Of a stretch of DNA of 64,000 nt, positions 48,118 through 61,200 are shown piece after piece. The notes under the pieces are model-generated. The model was not told the DNA's origin. It worked only from the letters and a program-made list of their open reading frames with translations, and did no database searches. The position numbers and the translations under genes were made by a program. Numbering within the stretch: position 1 is the first letter of the stretch; every line of letters starts with the position of its first letter. Source of the stretch: Lates calcarifer. Its lineage: Eukaryota > Chordata > Actinopteri > Centropomidae. The stretch spans positions 14,038,194-14,102,193 of the forward strand of contig NC_066852.1 of the NCBI RefSeq assembly GCF_001640805.2, given 5' to 3'.

Positions 48118-49242
48118 GTAAGTGCTGTGGTGTTTAGTCTGAGTTATAATGTACATATAGTGCAAACAGGAAAGATGGAAGGGGCCATTTGGGACAAGAA
48201 CAAACTGTTTTCACCTAATTTTGTACTTTCAGTGCCAAAATATTTGTCTTGCAAAACTTAAGCCAGATGAATAGCAGCTTTTCTTCTCTCCTGGGCTCAA
48301 AATTACCTAATAATGATTCATATCTTGAATCCATTAGCCTGCAGCACTGAGCACAGACAAAAAAAAAAAAGCTTTAAAAACATTTGTTCATCATAAATTA
48401 TTTTCGTTAAAGGGAGGGAAGCAGAGAAAAGAAAAACAATAGCTGCTGTTACCACTTAGCCGGTGTCACTCTCACACTCAGACCTACTCAGGCACATTTG
48501 GCAACTAGACTCAGTCTTAAATATGTTCCAAATGTTTCATTCATTGTAATAAAAAAAATACAGAGAGAATAGCAGAGAAAATTTGTCAAAACAGAGCAAG
48601 CAAAGCAACAACTGTAGCTTCCCACTGTCAAACCTCACACAGACTTTCTCCCAGTAATTAGTCAGCAGCGCGCCTTGTTCAGCTGTGGAGCCTGCAGCAG
48701 AAGTTCTCAGAGACAACACAGACGAAAAATGGCTTCCAACACTTCTGTTATAGTTTTCAGGCTGCTCAGTTTTTATCTGTGAAGTGTAGCAGCTTTGTCA
48801 TGAATATTGCTTAACTTTGATTCAAACTAGATTTAGTTTCTGACAGTGTACTCTCAGCATCTGATGATTGTATTTAATATCATGATAGTATGCCTGGAGC
48901 CTTACCGAGGGTATTTACATTTATTCACGTTTATTTATTTGAACACTAACAAAGGACTTGAAATCTCTGACTTTGAGCCTCCTGAATGATTGTATCACAA
49001 AGCAGACTAGAAGACAGCAATGCTGGGCTATAGTACCATACTATAATCACATAACACATAACAAAGTACTAGTACAATAATCACAACAATCAACAACCCT
49101 ACACATCTACATGTAATAATGTTTGGATTATTTGATTATCTAAATCTACTAATGCTAGTTTGTATAAGCCTTATGGTCTGTTAGAACATAATACTAGATA
49201 CTGAATACTGAATGTATACCGCTGCATTGTCCCATCCTGTAG
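48118..49242 (+). other. nrxn2: nrxn2 intron 12
   Basis: This is a 1,125-nt phase-2 intron with no recognisable repeat or gene. The acceptor is CCCATCCTGTAG. Confidence 0.85.
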
Positions 49243-49433
49243 GTACATTCATTATGTTTTTGACTTGGGAAACGGGCCCTCGCTAATGAAGGGAAACTCT
49301 GACAAGCCTCTCAACGACAACCAGTGGCACAATGTGGTGATTTCCCGTGACAACAACAATATGCACATCCTTAAGATTGATTCCCGCACTGTCACCCAAC
49401 ACACCAATGGAGCCCGCAACTTGGATTTAAAAG
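49243..49433 (+). CDS. nrxn2: nrxn2 coding exon 13: middle of LNS5
   Basis: This 191-nt exon (in phase 2, out phase 1) encodes residues 926-989: [68 protein letters not shown] and SRTVTQH are neurexin-2 residues (NRXN1 has GANLIKGSSNKP). The donor is GTAACT at 49434. Confidence 0.97.
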
Positions 49434-50391
49434 GTAACTTGTTTGAACAATCAGATGTATTCAAACTTAAGAAGTTTTTGTTGAGCCTGTTGTGTAACTG
49501 AATGAGTGTTTAACGACCTGTCTTAACTCCACATGTACATTTCATTATATGTTTTGTATTGAGGTCACTGGACCACATTATATTGAAAGATGTTCCTAAA
49601 CTGTTTGTTCTTTCCATTTACATACATGAGGCGGACAGAATATTAGATACACCTCTGAATGTCATGCAGTCCGGTGCAGCACCACCTCAATGCTAAACCA
49701 CATGTTAGAGGCCAAACAGTCAAAGGGCCAGCAAATAAAGGTTTTCCCTTTCAAACAAGAAAGGTTTTATTTTACCTAAAACATGTCAGAAATACAAATG
49801 AATGAAAATATGCAGCTTTATGCATTAGACACTGTAACTCAAAGACAAAAGAAGTTCAACGTCCAAGCTAATAGTGATAGAACAATGTAAACCAAATGTG
49901 CGCACTTTATTTAGAGTACAATGTAGTGTCAAACAAACAAAAATGTAAATGAAACAAACCATGGTTGAGTTTTAAATGACTCAAGTGACCAAAAAGAAAT
50001 CAACAAAATCTGTTTGAAACCATAAACCTAAACCTGCCTTATCAGTTTATCTGTAGAGTGACTGAATGAATATTACAATTTTGTTATTTCCTTTGTGTGG
50101 CTGTAGATATGGCCATCATGCCATATGATTAACTTAACATCTCTTTGATGTTAGAAGCATAATTAAAGGTGATTTTAAGGTGCAGCAGTTGAATTGGATG
50201 GCAGTCATTTGTACAGGTGTATTGAATAAAGTGGGAGTGCAAATGCTCACTTTTCCACTATACCCTCACACATGTTCACTTTAGTCATTTACTGAGTATT
50301 CTTATCCTTTACCACATGCATTGTCTATGATCGTGGCCGGTGTTTTAGAACATGCTCCATTTTTTTCTAAACTAACTCTTGACTCTTACAG
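49434..50391 (+). other. nrxn2: nrxn2 intron 13
   Basis: This is a 958-nt phase-1 intron. Much of it may be one old element, because TATTAGATACACCT (49641-49654) and AGGTGTATTGAATA (50215-50228) are near-perfect inverted ends. The acceptor is GACTCTTACAG. Confidence 0.8.
49641..50228. mobile_element. possible non-autonomous element with short inverted ends
   Basis: The 14-nt ends listed are reverse complements at 12 of 14 positions, and the boundary sequences resemble those of a repeat common in fish. No coding capacity is seen in the roughly 590 nt between them. Confidence 0.4.
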
Positions 50392-50565
50392 GGGAGCTGT
50401 ACATTGGTGGTCTTGGGAAGAGTATGTACAACAGCCTGCCTAAGTTAATAGCATCTCGGGAAGGATACAAGGGCTGTCTGGCATCTGTGGACTTGAATGG
50501 AAGACTCCCTGACCTGCTGGCAGATGCCCTTCACAAGGTGGGAGAGGTGGAGCACGGCTGTGGAG
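50392..50565 (+). CDS. nrxn2: nrxn2 coding exon 14: end of LNS5
   Basis: This 174-nt exon (phase 1-1) encodes residues 990-1047: [58 protein letters not shown]. It completes LNS5; the closing Cys-Gly leads into EGF3. The donor is GTGAGG at 50566. Confidence 0.97.
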
Positions 50566-51652
50566 GTGAGGAAGCACGAAACACCTTTGTGTTGCTCCTA
50601 TAATCTGATTTCCTAGTGTTTTCAGCAGTTGTCAGGGCAGAGATCAAACCAGAGGAACTCAGAGTGACTGCTCACTGAAAACAAATTTTATTACATTTAT
50701 GATATTAAATGGTTTTGTTGAATACTCTACATTATAATTGGCCAGTGAACACATGTTGTGTTTGTGTTTTCTTATTTCTGATACAATATGATAAAACATA
50801 TAACAGTAATATCACTCTGCAGTCATGAAATCCAGCTGATTTTGTTGAGTTCTGATCAAACAACAGAACAGAGCACAGTGTTCTGCCAAGACTTAATAAT
50901 CTCAAATAATCTCCCCAGGTAGCCATTTCTTTGACAGGAAACATTGCTCTGGTTATGACAGAATCGTTACATAAGTGTACCCAAAGTTTGGCCTGAGGGT
51001 GACACTTGGATAAAGGCCATGGAGTCTCCCAAATCAAAAGGCGTCTCCCTCTTTGTAACATGAATGAGCAGTCGATTTTATGGCAATATGACTTAAGTGT
51101 GAGGAGACTGGATGATTGTGGCCTGATAACGGTTTTAAAGTCTCCAAAATGAACATAATATTCTTAATGCACTTCTTGAGAGTGTGTTTGTGCACAACAA
51201 ATTCCAGGCCAATTTGATTATTTTTGAGAGTTTGAAACATCAATCATTTGTCCAAAATTTCCTTGACTTCACTCAGAAGCCTGCAGTTTACTGACATAGT
51301 AGCTGGCTAAATGCTAAACAGCAGCCCTTACTGAAATTAGTGTGGTGGTCCTGCTGAGTGTGTTTTGCTTGGGAGCTTGTGAAATATATGTACAAGTGAT
51401 CAAATCTGTTCACATCAATATTTTCTGTGAAAATATTCTGTTCAGTTCAGTTTTATTTATATAATGTCAGATCACAACAGACGTTATCTCATTCCACTTT
51501 TCATATAGAGCAGGTCTAGACCGTATTCAGATCTTTAGTTACTTTGCAGAACAACCAGTTCACCATTATATATTTACTCCTTTTGGATAGTGGTGAAGAT
51601 TAATAATTAGAAAATGGAGAGAAGGCACCTGGTTAATATGCTGTCTCTACAG
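50566..51652 (+). other. nrxn2: nrxn2 intron 14
   Basis: This is a 1,087-nt phase-1 intron at the place where some neurexins carry the small splice site 6 insert. I saw no matching microexon. A dispersed repeat fragment is at 51441-51523. Confidence 0.8.
51441..51523. repeat. dispersed fish repeat fragment
   Basis: TTCAGTTCAGTTTTATTTAT, CAGATCACAACAGA and GAGCAGGTCTAGACCGTA are recognisable blocks of a repeat frequent in teleost introns. The family class is uncertain. Confidence 0.55.
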
Positions 51653-51772
51653 GTCCCAGCACCACCTGCACAGAGGACTCCTGCTACCACCAGGGAGTGT
51701 GTCTGCAGCTGTGGGAGGGCTTCTCCTGTGACTGCACCATGACCACATACGGGGGACCATTCTGCAATGACC
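51653..51772 (+). CDS. nrxn2: nrxn2 coding exon 15: EGF3
   Basis: This 120-nt exon (phase 1-1) encodes residues 1048-1087. It opens [17 protein letters not shown], continues [18 protein letters not shown] and ends PFCND. All six EGF cysteines are present. The C left before the GTAAGT donor (51773) should complete a Pro codon with the first LNS6 exon (PGTTYIF in known neurexins), which is not in the window. Confidence 0.97.
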
Positions 51773-52168
51773 GTAAGTGCATGTGTATTACGCCTGAGTG
51801 GGTAGAATGGTTGGGGAAGTCGACTCTTATTTTTAATAGAAAACTGGTCACCACAACCTAAATGATGATAATGACTAGATTCCACTACTGAGTAAACAAC
51901 TGGCAATTTAAAATAACCATGAAATATTAATGCCAATAAAAAGAGCATTCAGAAAGACTCATTTGTTGGTTTTAAGGCATTATGACAGATGTCTTTCCAG
52001 ATTATATAACACTGTGGCTTTTCAGAGCCACTAACAGCAGGTGTCACAGCAGCCTGTTGATAACTGGTTGGCCAGTCTGTCATAACTGATGGAGAAAAAC
52101 ACTGTACCTAAAATTTGAACTGTCCAACAAATAAGACAAAGGGACATGAATTTTTAGCTGATATAACT

Positions 52169-52419
52169 CAGTGGTTCCCAACCTTTTTGGCTTGTAGACC
52201 CCTAAAATCATACTATCTCTTTTGGCAAGAGCCTTTCAGAGTTTGAAGTGACAGTATGTAGTATTTCATAAGCAAAAGTAAAAATATCAAAGCAAAAACA
52301 GTAATTTTGTATGACTCAAATATTTGTTTTCTTCCTTATTCCTTTAGTCATCTGTTGGCCCCCTCAGATTTTATTTTGGAGCCTTTGGGGGCATCCTAAA
52401 ACCCAGGTTGGGGACACTG
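52169..52419. mobile_element. hAT-like MITE
   Basis: The ends CAGTGGTTCCCAACC (from 52169) and GGTTGGGGACACTG (to 52419) are imperfect inverted repeats starting CAG and ending CTG. This, and the wording of the ends, is typical of a widespread hAT non-autonomous element. The flanking octamers ATATAACT and ATCATACA resemble a decayed 8-bp target-site duplication. Confidence 0.75.
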
Positions 52420-53584
52420 ATCATACATGTTTTGATTGTTTTTAGTTAAACAAACAGCAAACCTTCAAATTGAATCTGCTATTAAACTACAAAACCACAG
52501 AAAAGTGACACAACTTAGACAGCCCATGATCTTTACTATGATTGATTTTTATTCTATATGCAAATGAACTCAAACCAGTTGCTGTCTCAAAGGTAGGAAA
52601 TCCATCTCACAATGTGCTTTGGAAAATGATCAACAGTGATGAAAAGTATAAGTGATTTGTTGTCACTGAATGAAGCAAAAACACAAGAAAAATAGTCCTT
52701 GTTGAAAATAACAATGATAATTCAGAACATTACTGATTAAGCACTCTTCAGTTGTGTATGATGGCTTTTCTAATTCAACAATAACTTGCAGAATTTGAGC
52801 AACACTGTTACTCCCTGTTTATTATTGTTTTTACATCACATTCTTTCTTACTCAAAAAGACAAAATGTGATGAGAAACATGTCTACATGCCTTACATTTT
52901 CAAACTCTATTTAATACATGCATTTGAATACATATGCTGTATTTCTAACTCGAGGAATTGATTGCACTGTAATTGCACATGACACACTGATAGCACCACA
53001 TTTCAAAAACCTCAAGTCTGATAGCTGCTTCCACTATAAAGAGCTCTCTGTGTCCAAAATAATAGACTCTGACTTTTACCAGAAGCTTTTCATACTTATA
53101 ATAGCGAGAGATTAACATTAAGCTTATTGGTCCAGTGGTCATGGCGAGTTAAGCTTCATTTGCTGCAGAGTCATTTAGAGTCACTGGAAGAATTGTGCTT
53201 TTGTGGTAATCATTATTGAAGTGTGCTGTTTTGCAGTATTGTTTTAAGTGAGGAAAGGACTTTACACTGAAAACTCTGGGGAGAGTTGTTTAAGGATAAT
53301 TTGATAAAGACACCAAGAAACTCATGTTTACAGGAAGACGATATCTGACATTTCCTGTACAGTATGAGCATTAATCCTTATGTTAATTTATTTTGTTGTA
53401 CAGCTTTGAGTAGCAGCCTAATTACTCCCAGAAAATTCAGAAAGTTAAGACACTAAATAAACTACTTTCTTTCGTAGATGTACAGTACTTCCTCACTTAT
53501 CTGATATCAAAAAGCTGCTTTCCTTGTCCATCTGCTCGCTGTCAGCATTACAAACAGACAGCCAAATCAGCTTTCTGCTGTAAT

Positions 53585-53611
53585 CTATTGATCTAACCTG
53601 CAGATCAATAG
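53585..53611. repeat. 10-bp stem-loop
   Basis: CTATTGATCT (53585-53594) pairs with AGATCAATAG (53602-53611) around a 7-nt loop in intron 15. Confidence 0.8.
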
Positions 53612-55520
53612 TTTGTCCTCTATATTGCACGTCCTGCACTGTCCCAAGACTGTGCACCAAGATTAAATGTGTATTACTGTGTTGTTCAAGCTGCTTTCTG
53701 CATGACCATGAGGGTAACATATTGGATGAAGCAAGAGCGCTGCTCCAGTTGCCCTATAGTCTTTTCTTTGCACGTTATTAATACATTCTGTTTATAATTT
53801 TAGGAACTGCATTTCAATAAGGAAAGAATACAATTTAATCAATAAAAAATAACTGTTACAGCTCATTTTAGTGTTGGGACTAAATTACAGCTCAACATGC
53901 TAGTTATTGTTCAAGTAGAACAGATTCGATTTTCATGATACAAAAAAAATGTAATTTGTCAAGACAAGTAAAAAAGGTAGTTACTTGCTGTATTTTCCTG
54001 TGATTGAACGACTTCAGTGCATTGATTTTCGCCTCACCTCAGTACCTCTTAAAATTGACAATTGTAGATGGTGAGCTTTTTTCTTATGCTCTTCATGTCT
54101 ATTTCCATGCACATAACCGCTCTTGGCAGCTGTGCTTTGACAAGGCAAAGCAAAAAATTTAAAAAATATGTTGATCTTTATCAAGCTTGATAAAAATATC
54201 TGTTGAGAGGGATTACATGTTGGTATGCAGTTGTTCAACCCCAATCATACATTCAAAGGCCACACCATAAAAACAGCATCTTATGAAAACCACTGGCACT
54301 TCCCTTTGAATTTCTATATTTTCTGTAGATAGTCTGATACACATCACATCATCTGAGTCAGAATTTCAAATGGCTGCCTAAGGCTAAACCTTCACAACAC
54401 TCTTTCTAACAAGTGTTTCAGACATAAATGCATTTATAGTAATATTTGGTTGCCAGGGATGGCTGTTTGAGGGATATTGAATACAGACCTTATTGATTTC
54501 AGTAATGCATCAGTATGGTTCAGTCAATATGTGTTTTACATACCAATTTTTTGGACAGGAGCTGCCAAAAATAAATATTTCAGATCTTCCATTTTTAAAT
54601 CCCCCACATTCTCTGTGTTCACTTTATATTTCCTCCTGAAATGTACTCCTATACCTGTAAAAGGCCCTGAAGAGATACTTTCAGTGTAAAATTAAAGGGC
54701 CTTACTAAAGGAGTGCTTTAAATCAGAGCAATCTCTGCCTGTGCAGTAGAATATATTCCTGCATTTACAAGACTATTGTTGAACAATTAACAGCAAAAAC
54801 AACATTTTTAAGGAAAATACAACTTATTGCATTTTTGGTTTTCATCTAGTGTTCAGGGCGGACTCTCAATCATGGAGGTGGTAAATGGCATGGCTGACCG
54901 ATATCAAAGGTCAAACCAATACATCAGTCCGACTGATGAGGAAATAACAAGGCTCATGCTTCATACCGAGCCATCATCAAAGTCATTAAAACAAACAGAA
55001 AATACGACAATAATGTGAAAACACAAACAAATATGTAGGCAGGACAATGGTTTTGTAACCACCAGTATTTGCTGGTAAAGCCTGTCTCATCCAAGCCAAA
55101 ATCTTCTGCTTTGTTTATCTCGCCGATATTGAAGCCTCACATATAATCCACGCCTTCCACCTTTGTCTTCTTCCACGTCTGTGTGCCATGCCTGAAGGTC
55201 CGTACTCCAAGAAACTGACTATCATTCAAAACTATAACCTCATAAAGAACAGAAACAAGTAGAAGTGTAGAAGCGAATTCCTTAGTTGGTTTGTGCCTCA
55301 GTACATTTATATTCATATACAGAAAGCAATTTACCAAGTATGCTACAGACATCTGTGCTAATTACCTCTAGGTCACTGTTTCATCACCAAAGTCACTGAG
55401 ATATATAATGATGTTCAGTGCTCAATTTTCAGCACTTCTTTCTGTAACCATATGGAGAGTGTAATTATTGGTTACCCTCTGCAGTTATAGACAATTTTTT
55501 TTGGCATATTCATTGCCTGC

Positions 55521-55549
55521 TTGTGTGTGTGTGTGTGTGTGTGTGTGTG
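55521..55549 (+). repeat. TG dinucleotide microsatellite
   Basis: This is a pure TG run of about 14 units. Confidence 0.92.
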
Positions 55550-57134
55550 CTTTTAAATTGCATGTTATTATAACTATATACATATTTACAACTAGTGCTA
55601 ATCTAAAGCAAATACTAATGCTATCTATCTATCTAACTATTATTTCACCTAACCTCCATTTAGCCCGTAAAAATTAATTAGTAGACAAATGTATGACTTC
55701 CCATTGCATGACATGAACAATGGGCCGTTAAAAGGCACAAGGGCCCACCAGTGATTTTAACTAAAGGAAAATAAGTGTCTCATTTGGACTGTTCTCGTGC
55801 CTTTTTGTCTTATCGTGACATGTTCTGTGTCCTCCCACGCCAAACCCAACCATGTGAGTCCGTATTGAATATGCACCCCACACATTTGACAAACACATGA
55901 CGTTCCACCTGACATGGCCTTACGTAACTGCAGCGCCAGCACCCGTCAGCTATCTGCATAGTGGAAGCCACCTTCACCATTAATTTGTAAGTCAACATTT
56001 CCTTTGAATTGTTTAATTCCCATGGAAGAAAGGCAGACTGTAAATTGAGCCCGTAGCCTCCAGGCATGCAGGCAAGGTACAGTAACATGGCACTAGACAG
56101 CAGCTGTCTTCCTTTCCTGTTTCATATGCCAGTTAGCGGGCATTGTATCTAGCTTTTATTTTATTTGTGTCAAAACTATAATGGTTTTCCATTTCCTCAA
56201 AAGAGCTGGCTGAAGTTTACATTATCCAGCTGAAGTTGCAATTATCAAAGGATTCTAAACTGTGGGACATATGTTGAGGCTTTATTTAGACCTGCATGTA
56301 GAGTGTGCAGTATGTACAATTGTAAGATGGTGCAAGATGATGCAGATTTTTCTATTCATTTACAAATTGAGAAAAGATAATTTAATTGTTGTACATTTCT
56401 GGAAATGTTTGTGTGGAGCTATATGCAAAACACATGTATATGTGCAGTGTACTGTTATGTGATAATGGTAGTAAATGTCATAATGTACCATAAAGTTTGA
56501 CAAAAGTAGTATAAGAAGTATAAGTACTCCATCAAATCCCATTTTTCCTTTGACCTTCGTGTCAGGTGGAGTCATTCATGATTATGAGTGTGTCCCAAAG
56601 GCCCCAAGGATAATCCAGGATAGAGGTTCAGACTTAATCTCGTGCCCCGGGACCAAGGCTCAAGAAAACATATTGCTGTTCATAACATGGTGACCTACCC
56701 GAAATAGACTTACGAGACACTTCTGAGTCTGAGCCACATTAAGTCAATGGTCTGGATTGTATTTGGAGAAGCTGGGATCAGGCCAATGTGTCTTTAAGAG
56801 ACTTGTATGAAGTACAGTAACACAAGTAACAAACTTTAAGCCTCTCCATTTATAAACAATATATGAACATGTAATAAATGGTTTCTAAGAGACTGTGATG
56901 TAATTGTAAGCAGATTTAATAATATATTAATTATATTCATTGACAACTGTAACTCCTCTTGTGGACACCTATCAGAAGGCTGTATAATGACAGCATAAAT
57001 CATCTCAAACATAACTTGATCTCTTTGCCTTGTGTCTAATTTATGAGATTTTACTGACATACTCAACAGATTGCAATTTGAAAGAGCTGTTGTGTAAGCA
57101 GACTGCTTCATTCCTTAATAGGCAAGGTAAGTTA

Positions 57135-57620
57135 ACTGATAAAGCACCTTTCAAACACAAGGCAATTCAGTGTGGTTTAGAGAGGTGTAGAAATACATTA
57201 AAAATAAGGTATTAATAAGACATTATAATTGCAAAACAGAGACAAAAGCAAAACAAACAAATACATAGTTAAAGATTAAAAAGAAGTGGAGTATTTAATT
57301 GATTGGAAAGCTGCAGAAACTAATAATGTTTTAAGCCCTAATTTAAATGAGCAGAACTCAGGCAGTCACAAAGTTTGTTCCACAGGTGCGAAGAAACTAA
57401 AAGCTGCTTCACCTTGCTCGGTTGGTTGGTTGACGTGAGGTCGAGATGCTTCATAACATACAAATAAATCAAAGATGTATTTAAACCTGAGACCATTTAG
57501 TGCAAAAGTGACTTCTATCTATCTATCTATACTTCCTGCATTGGCTTCCTGACACGCAGGATGCTAATGCAGTCATGTTGTTAGCTAGGACTCTGACTGC
57601 AGCATTCTGGGTGATTCTTT
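57135..57620 (-). mobile_element. possible 3' region of a LINE, antisense
   Basis: AGCACCTTTCAAACACAAGG, AATGAGCAGAACTCAGGCAG and CTGACTGCAGCATTCTGGGT resemble the antisense 3' part of teleost L2-type LINEs. It lies 1.2 kb from, and in the same orientation as, the reverse transcriptase remnant at 58800-61200, so both may come from one insertion later interrupted. Homology is by recall only. Confidence 0.45.
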
Positions 57621-58394
57621 TGACTAAGACCTGGGAAGACACCATTACCATCACATCTGCCTCAGCAACCTCCCTTGACACTCCCTGCACATCTCATTCC
57701 GTGTCTCCTTTAAAACATGTAGTCACTACACAATTTCTTGTCTTGTAATCTGAAATCTTGAAATCATTGTAGTTTTCACACCACTGACTGATCAAGAGAG
57801 ACTGTCCTCTTATGACCCATAGTTACGTTTTGTTGTCAATATCTAGCGCCCATACAAAGCAAACAAAAAACATGACATAGTATAAAGAGCAACAAATCTC
57901 TCTACAGTTCTCAGTAGTCACTGTTGTTTCTTTAATCCCTGACTGTTCCACAGTCAATTTTAACCCAAACCACAATCTTCTCCTAACCCAAACAAGTAGA
58001 GTTTATGTACCTAAACCTAACCAAACCGACTGTTCCACATTGTTAACCATGTGTTCTTTATTGTTTCTATGATGATTCTCCAGTAGGCCTGCTGCTAGGT
58101 TGTACCTCAGGTTGTACCTTAGGGTTGGAACAAATGACCTATATAGTCATTTAGGTGAGGACTCAACAACAGGGCATCTTCTGCCAGGAGGAATCCCCAC
58201 TGAGTGTGTCTGGTCTCCAGCCAACATTTTATTTCAAAAACACATGTGATAAATGACACAAGAAGTGAAATCTGGAGCGTTTCTCTGGTATCTCTGAAAA
58301 CTATTGGTGAGTGAAAAATCAGGGCTAAAATCTTGTTGTGTGAACTTAGCATAAACTGTTGTCACTTCCTCAGTTGCTCTCTCCCCCTCTCTCT

Positions 58395-58800
58395 CCCTGT
58401 GCCTGTGATTATCTAAGTGGAGGCAGGTGTACTGGAGTCAGAGCAGAGCCACACCAGCTGCACCTCATCACAGTAATCAAGCCCTTTACAGATACCCATC
58501 TCTGCCACTACCACGCTGCCAGATTGTAGCCTCTGCTTCAGACAATTTACGCTTCAAGCCTTTCTTGCAAGTTCTTATTATGTTATAGCTCGTTACCTGT
58601 GGCTTGTATCCTGACCCTTGTCCTGCAGGTCCATCTGCTCTGTCTCCAGCCCCTGGCACATTGTCTCGTCTCCCTGGCTCCCCTCACAGTCCTCATCTCA
58701 TCAGCCATCTCCCTCATTCACAGCACCATCTTCAGTAAATTAGCTTTGAACCTACAACTTGCTTACCCCTTTTTAGTGTCTGCACCTGGGTTCACTCTAC
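58395..58800. repeat. unclassified dispersed repeat candidate
   Basis: A C/T-rich stretch with CACACCAGCTGCACCTCATC ends with AGTAAATTAGC and TCTGCACCTGGGTTCAC, a layout seen in abundant fish retroelement ends. It abuts the LINE reverse transcriptase remnant exactly where that frame stops being recognisable, suggesting insertion into or next to it. Confidence 0.35.
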
Positions 58801-61200
58801 TATTATATAAAGTTGTGTGTCATCTGCATAAGAAGAAATGTTATAATATTCCTGAGCTACAAGGGAGCTTGTAGATGTTGAATAGAAGAATTAAGAATTT
58901 TAACAAATTTAGCAAAGTACCAAAAAGTTCCACCCTCTTTTCCGTCAGCCATGTCAAATTCAGAAAGATCCAGTAATACCAAAACTGAAATTTGTGACAA
59001 ACCACCATTCGGGTGAATGCCATTTAAAAACCTTAACAAGTACAGTCTTAGTGCTGTGGTAAAAATCCAGACTGAGAAGCAGAAAGAAATTGTTGTGCAC
59101 CATGAAAGCATTAAGTTGCTGTAAAACAACATTTTCATGATCCTTGATTTTTGCTTTAAAAAGATAGGTTTGATATAGGCCTGTATTTATTCATTACTGA
59201 AACATCCAAATTAAACTTTTCAAAGAGAAGTTTAATAACAGCACTCTTTAGAGCCCCTGAAAAATGTTTGAAGTGAGCTCTTGACTATCTGTAATACATC
59301 AGATGCTGTACCGTTAATAACATCTTGAAAGAAGTTTGTATTCAGAATATCAAGGCTGCAGGTAGTAGGCCTGAGGTGCTGAATAATTTCTGCCAAGGTT
59401 GCATAATCTAGGGGGTGAAAATGTGCCAAATTAACTAGACTTATGCTGAGGCACATGTGACATAGCCATTTTGCCTGAGTCTGTTACAGACTGTAAAAAG
59501 ATGCAAAGTCATCGCATGACTTGGTGGATAACAGTTCAGGAGAGACTGATGCTGAGGGGCTTGTCAGCCTGTAAATGATAGTGAATAAGGTGCATGCATT
59601 ATTGTTTTTTTATTAATAATCTCAGAGAAGAATGATTGCCTTGGCCTTTTTAGTTCAGAATTATAGATGCAAACTCTCTCTTTACAGATGTCATTGTGAA
59701 CCTGGAGTTTTTCACCACCTGCATTCTGCCTTTCTGCACTCTCTTATTTGATCTTTTGCCAGTATGGCATTCCTCCATGGTGCTTTTTTCTCACCAGAGA
59801 CAAATTTGATCTTCAAAGGGGCAATGGACTCAATAACATCTATAACTTTACAACTGAGACTGTGAAGAGAGACTGGGAAAAGCTATTCAGGATGTACAAA
59901 TGTTCCTTAGTACTACCATCTTTGGGATTATCAACTTGAATATTAAAATTACCCACTATAACAAGACAATTACAATCATTGCACAGCAGTTTTGCAAAGT
60001 CATCAGAAAGTTTGGGTGCCTGACAATGGTTACTAATATTGTTGGAGGACTGAACTGAAGCTCAAAATATTCAAAAGGGTCAAACTTTGCATATAACTGT
60101 TTGCACTGATAGACATTATAAAATAAAGTGGCTACTCTACTCTAAGTACTCTAGCGTCAAATGATGTCAGTTTGGAGGAGCTGATTCGATAGGGGCTGCT
60201 ACACTATTGTTTTCATTTAACCAAGTGTCAGTTCAAAAACATAAAACAAACAACAGGATCATTAATTAACAGTGACTTACCAGCCAGAGACCTGATATTT
60301 AATAAAACTTAGTGTATGTCAGAAACAGTCTGTGGCTGACACACAATGGGAGTCATATTATCAATCCATCCCAAGTGTCAGTTGTTCCAGTATGTACGAT
60401 AAGTATGTCCATGCCCAAATAGTCCAGTAACATTTGATTCAGTGTTTGGACCCTGTCGCTGTTAGGTAGACACTTTCAACACTTTCAAGTAGCAAATAGT
60501 TGATTACATTTTCAAATAAGCGATCCATTATTGCTACAACAAAACCAACATGAAAACACATTCAGTTTCTTTCCTACCACTTAGCAACTGTGTACTAGTT
60601 GAAGGTATCCCATCCTACACTGTGTTAGTGTGCAACTGAAGCTAGCAAAATGGCAGTGAGGACAACCCTTACATTGTGGAAATATTTGCATTATTTTGAA
60701 TTTGTGAGTCAAAAAGAAAGGAACGTCACAATGAACTGCAAATTGTAATAGGGGTTTAAGTGTCTGTCTGTAATGAGATACTTTTTAGTATCAGTAATTT
60801 TATAATGTACCAAGTTACTTCTAAAAATAACATTACTACCAACACTGCCTACCAGCAGAGTCTTAGATCTTTGGCTTTGCTCCCTGGTTCAGCCAAGAAT
60901 GTATCCAGATCTGCTGTATTGTCAGTCTCAAGCGAGTTTGGGCCGGACAAGTAAACAGTGTCTGCATAGTCATCGGTGTAGAGCTCATTATATCCAAACC
61001 CCACTTCACAGTGTGTTTCATGTCCCTGGATGTGATCATCACCCGGTTCCAGGACAGCAGCGTGGGTAGCAGCGAACAGAGTGTCAATACATTTTTTGTC
61101 TCCTTGTATTCGGTAGAGTTGAGAGATTCTTTTTTTCAAGCTCTGGGATTTTCTGGCTGAGCTTGCCACAACTAGTTCATTCAGTGGAGGGAGCGTAGAG
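58800..61200 (-). mobile_element. decayed L2-clade LINE (endonuclease and reverse transcriptase remnants)
   Basis: Reading the minus strand from high to low coordinates, pieces appear in LINE order. LKKRISQLYRIQGDKK and LNQGAKPKI (about 61130-60865) resemble the ORF1-like region. NIRSLAGKSLLIND (about 60290-60240) and GNFNIQVDNPKDGSTKEH (about 59970-59900) match the apurinic endonuclease. DYATLAEIIQHLRPTT, DILNTNFFQDV and ASDVLQIVKSSLQ (59232-59456) precede the reverse transcriptase. SVLVLLDLSEFDMA (about 58990-58945) is the first RT aspartate motif, and YADD (58819-58830) is the second. Stops and frameshifts show it is dead. The 3' part is missing or displaced. Confidence 0.85.

Noticed and set aside
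50566..51652. Search for a splice site 6 microexon between LNS5 and EGF3.
   Set aside because: No phase 1-1 microexon coding a VALMKADLQ-like peptide was visible. A GTAGCC...GACAG segment near 50,920 lacks a donor.
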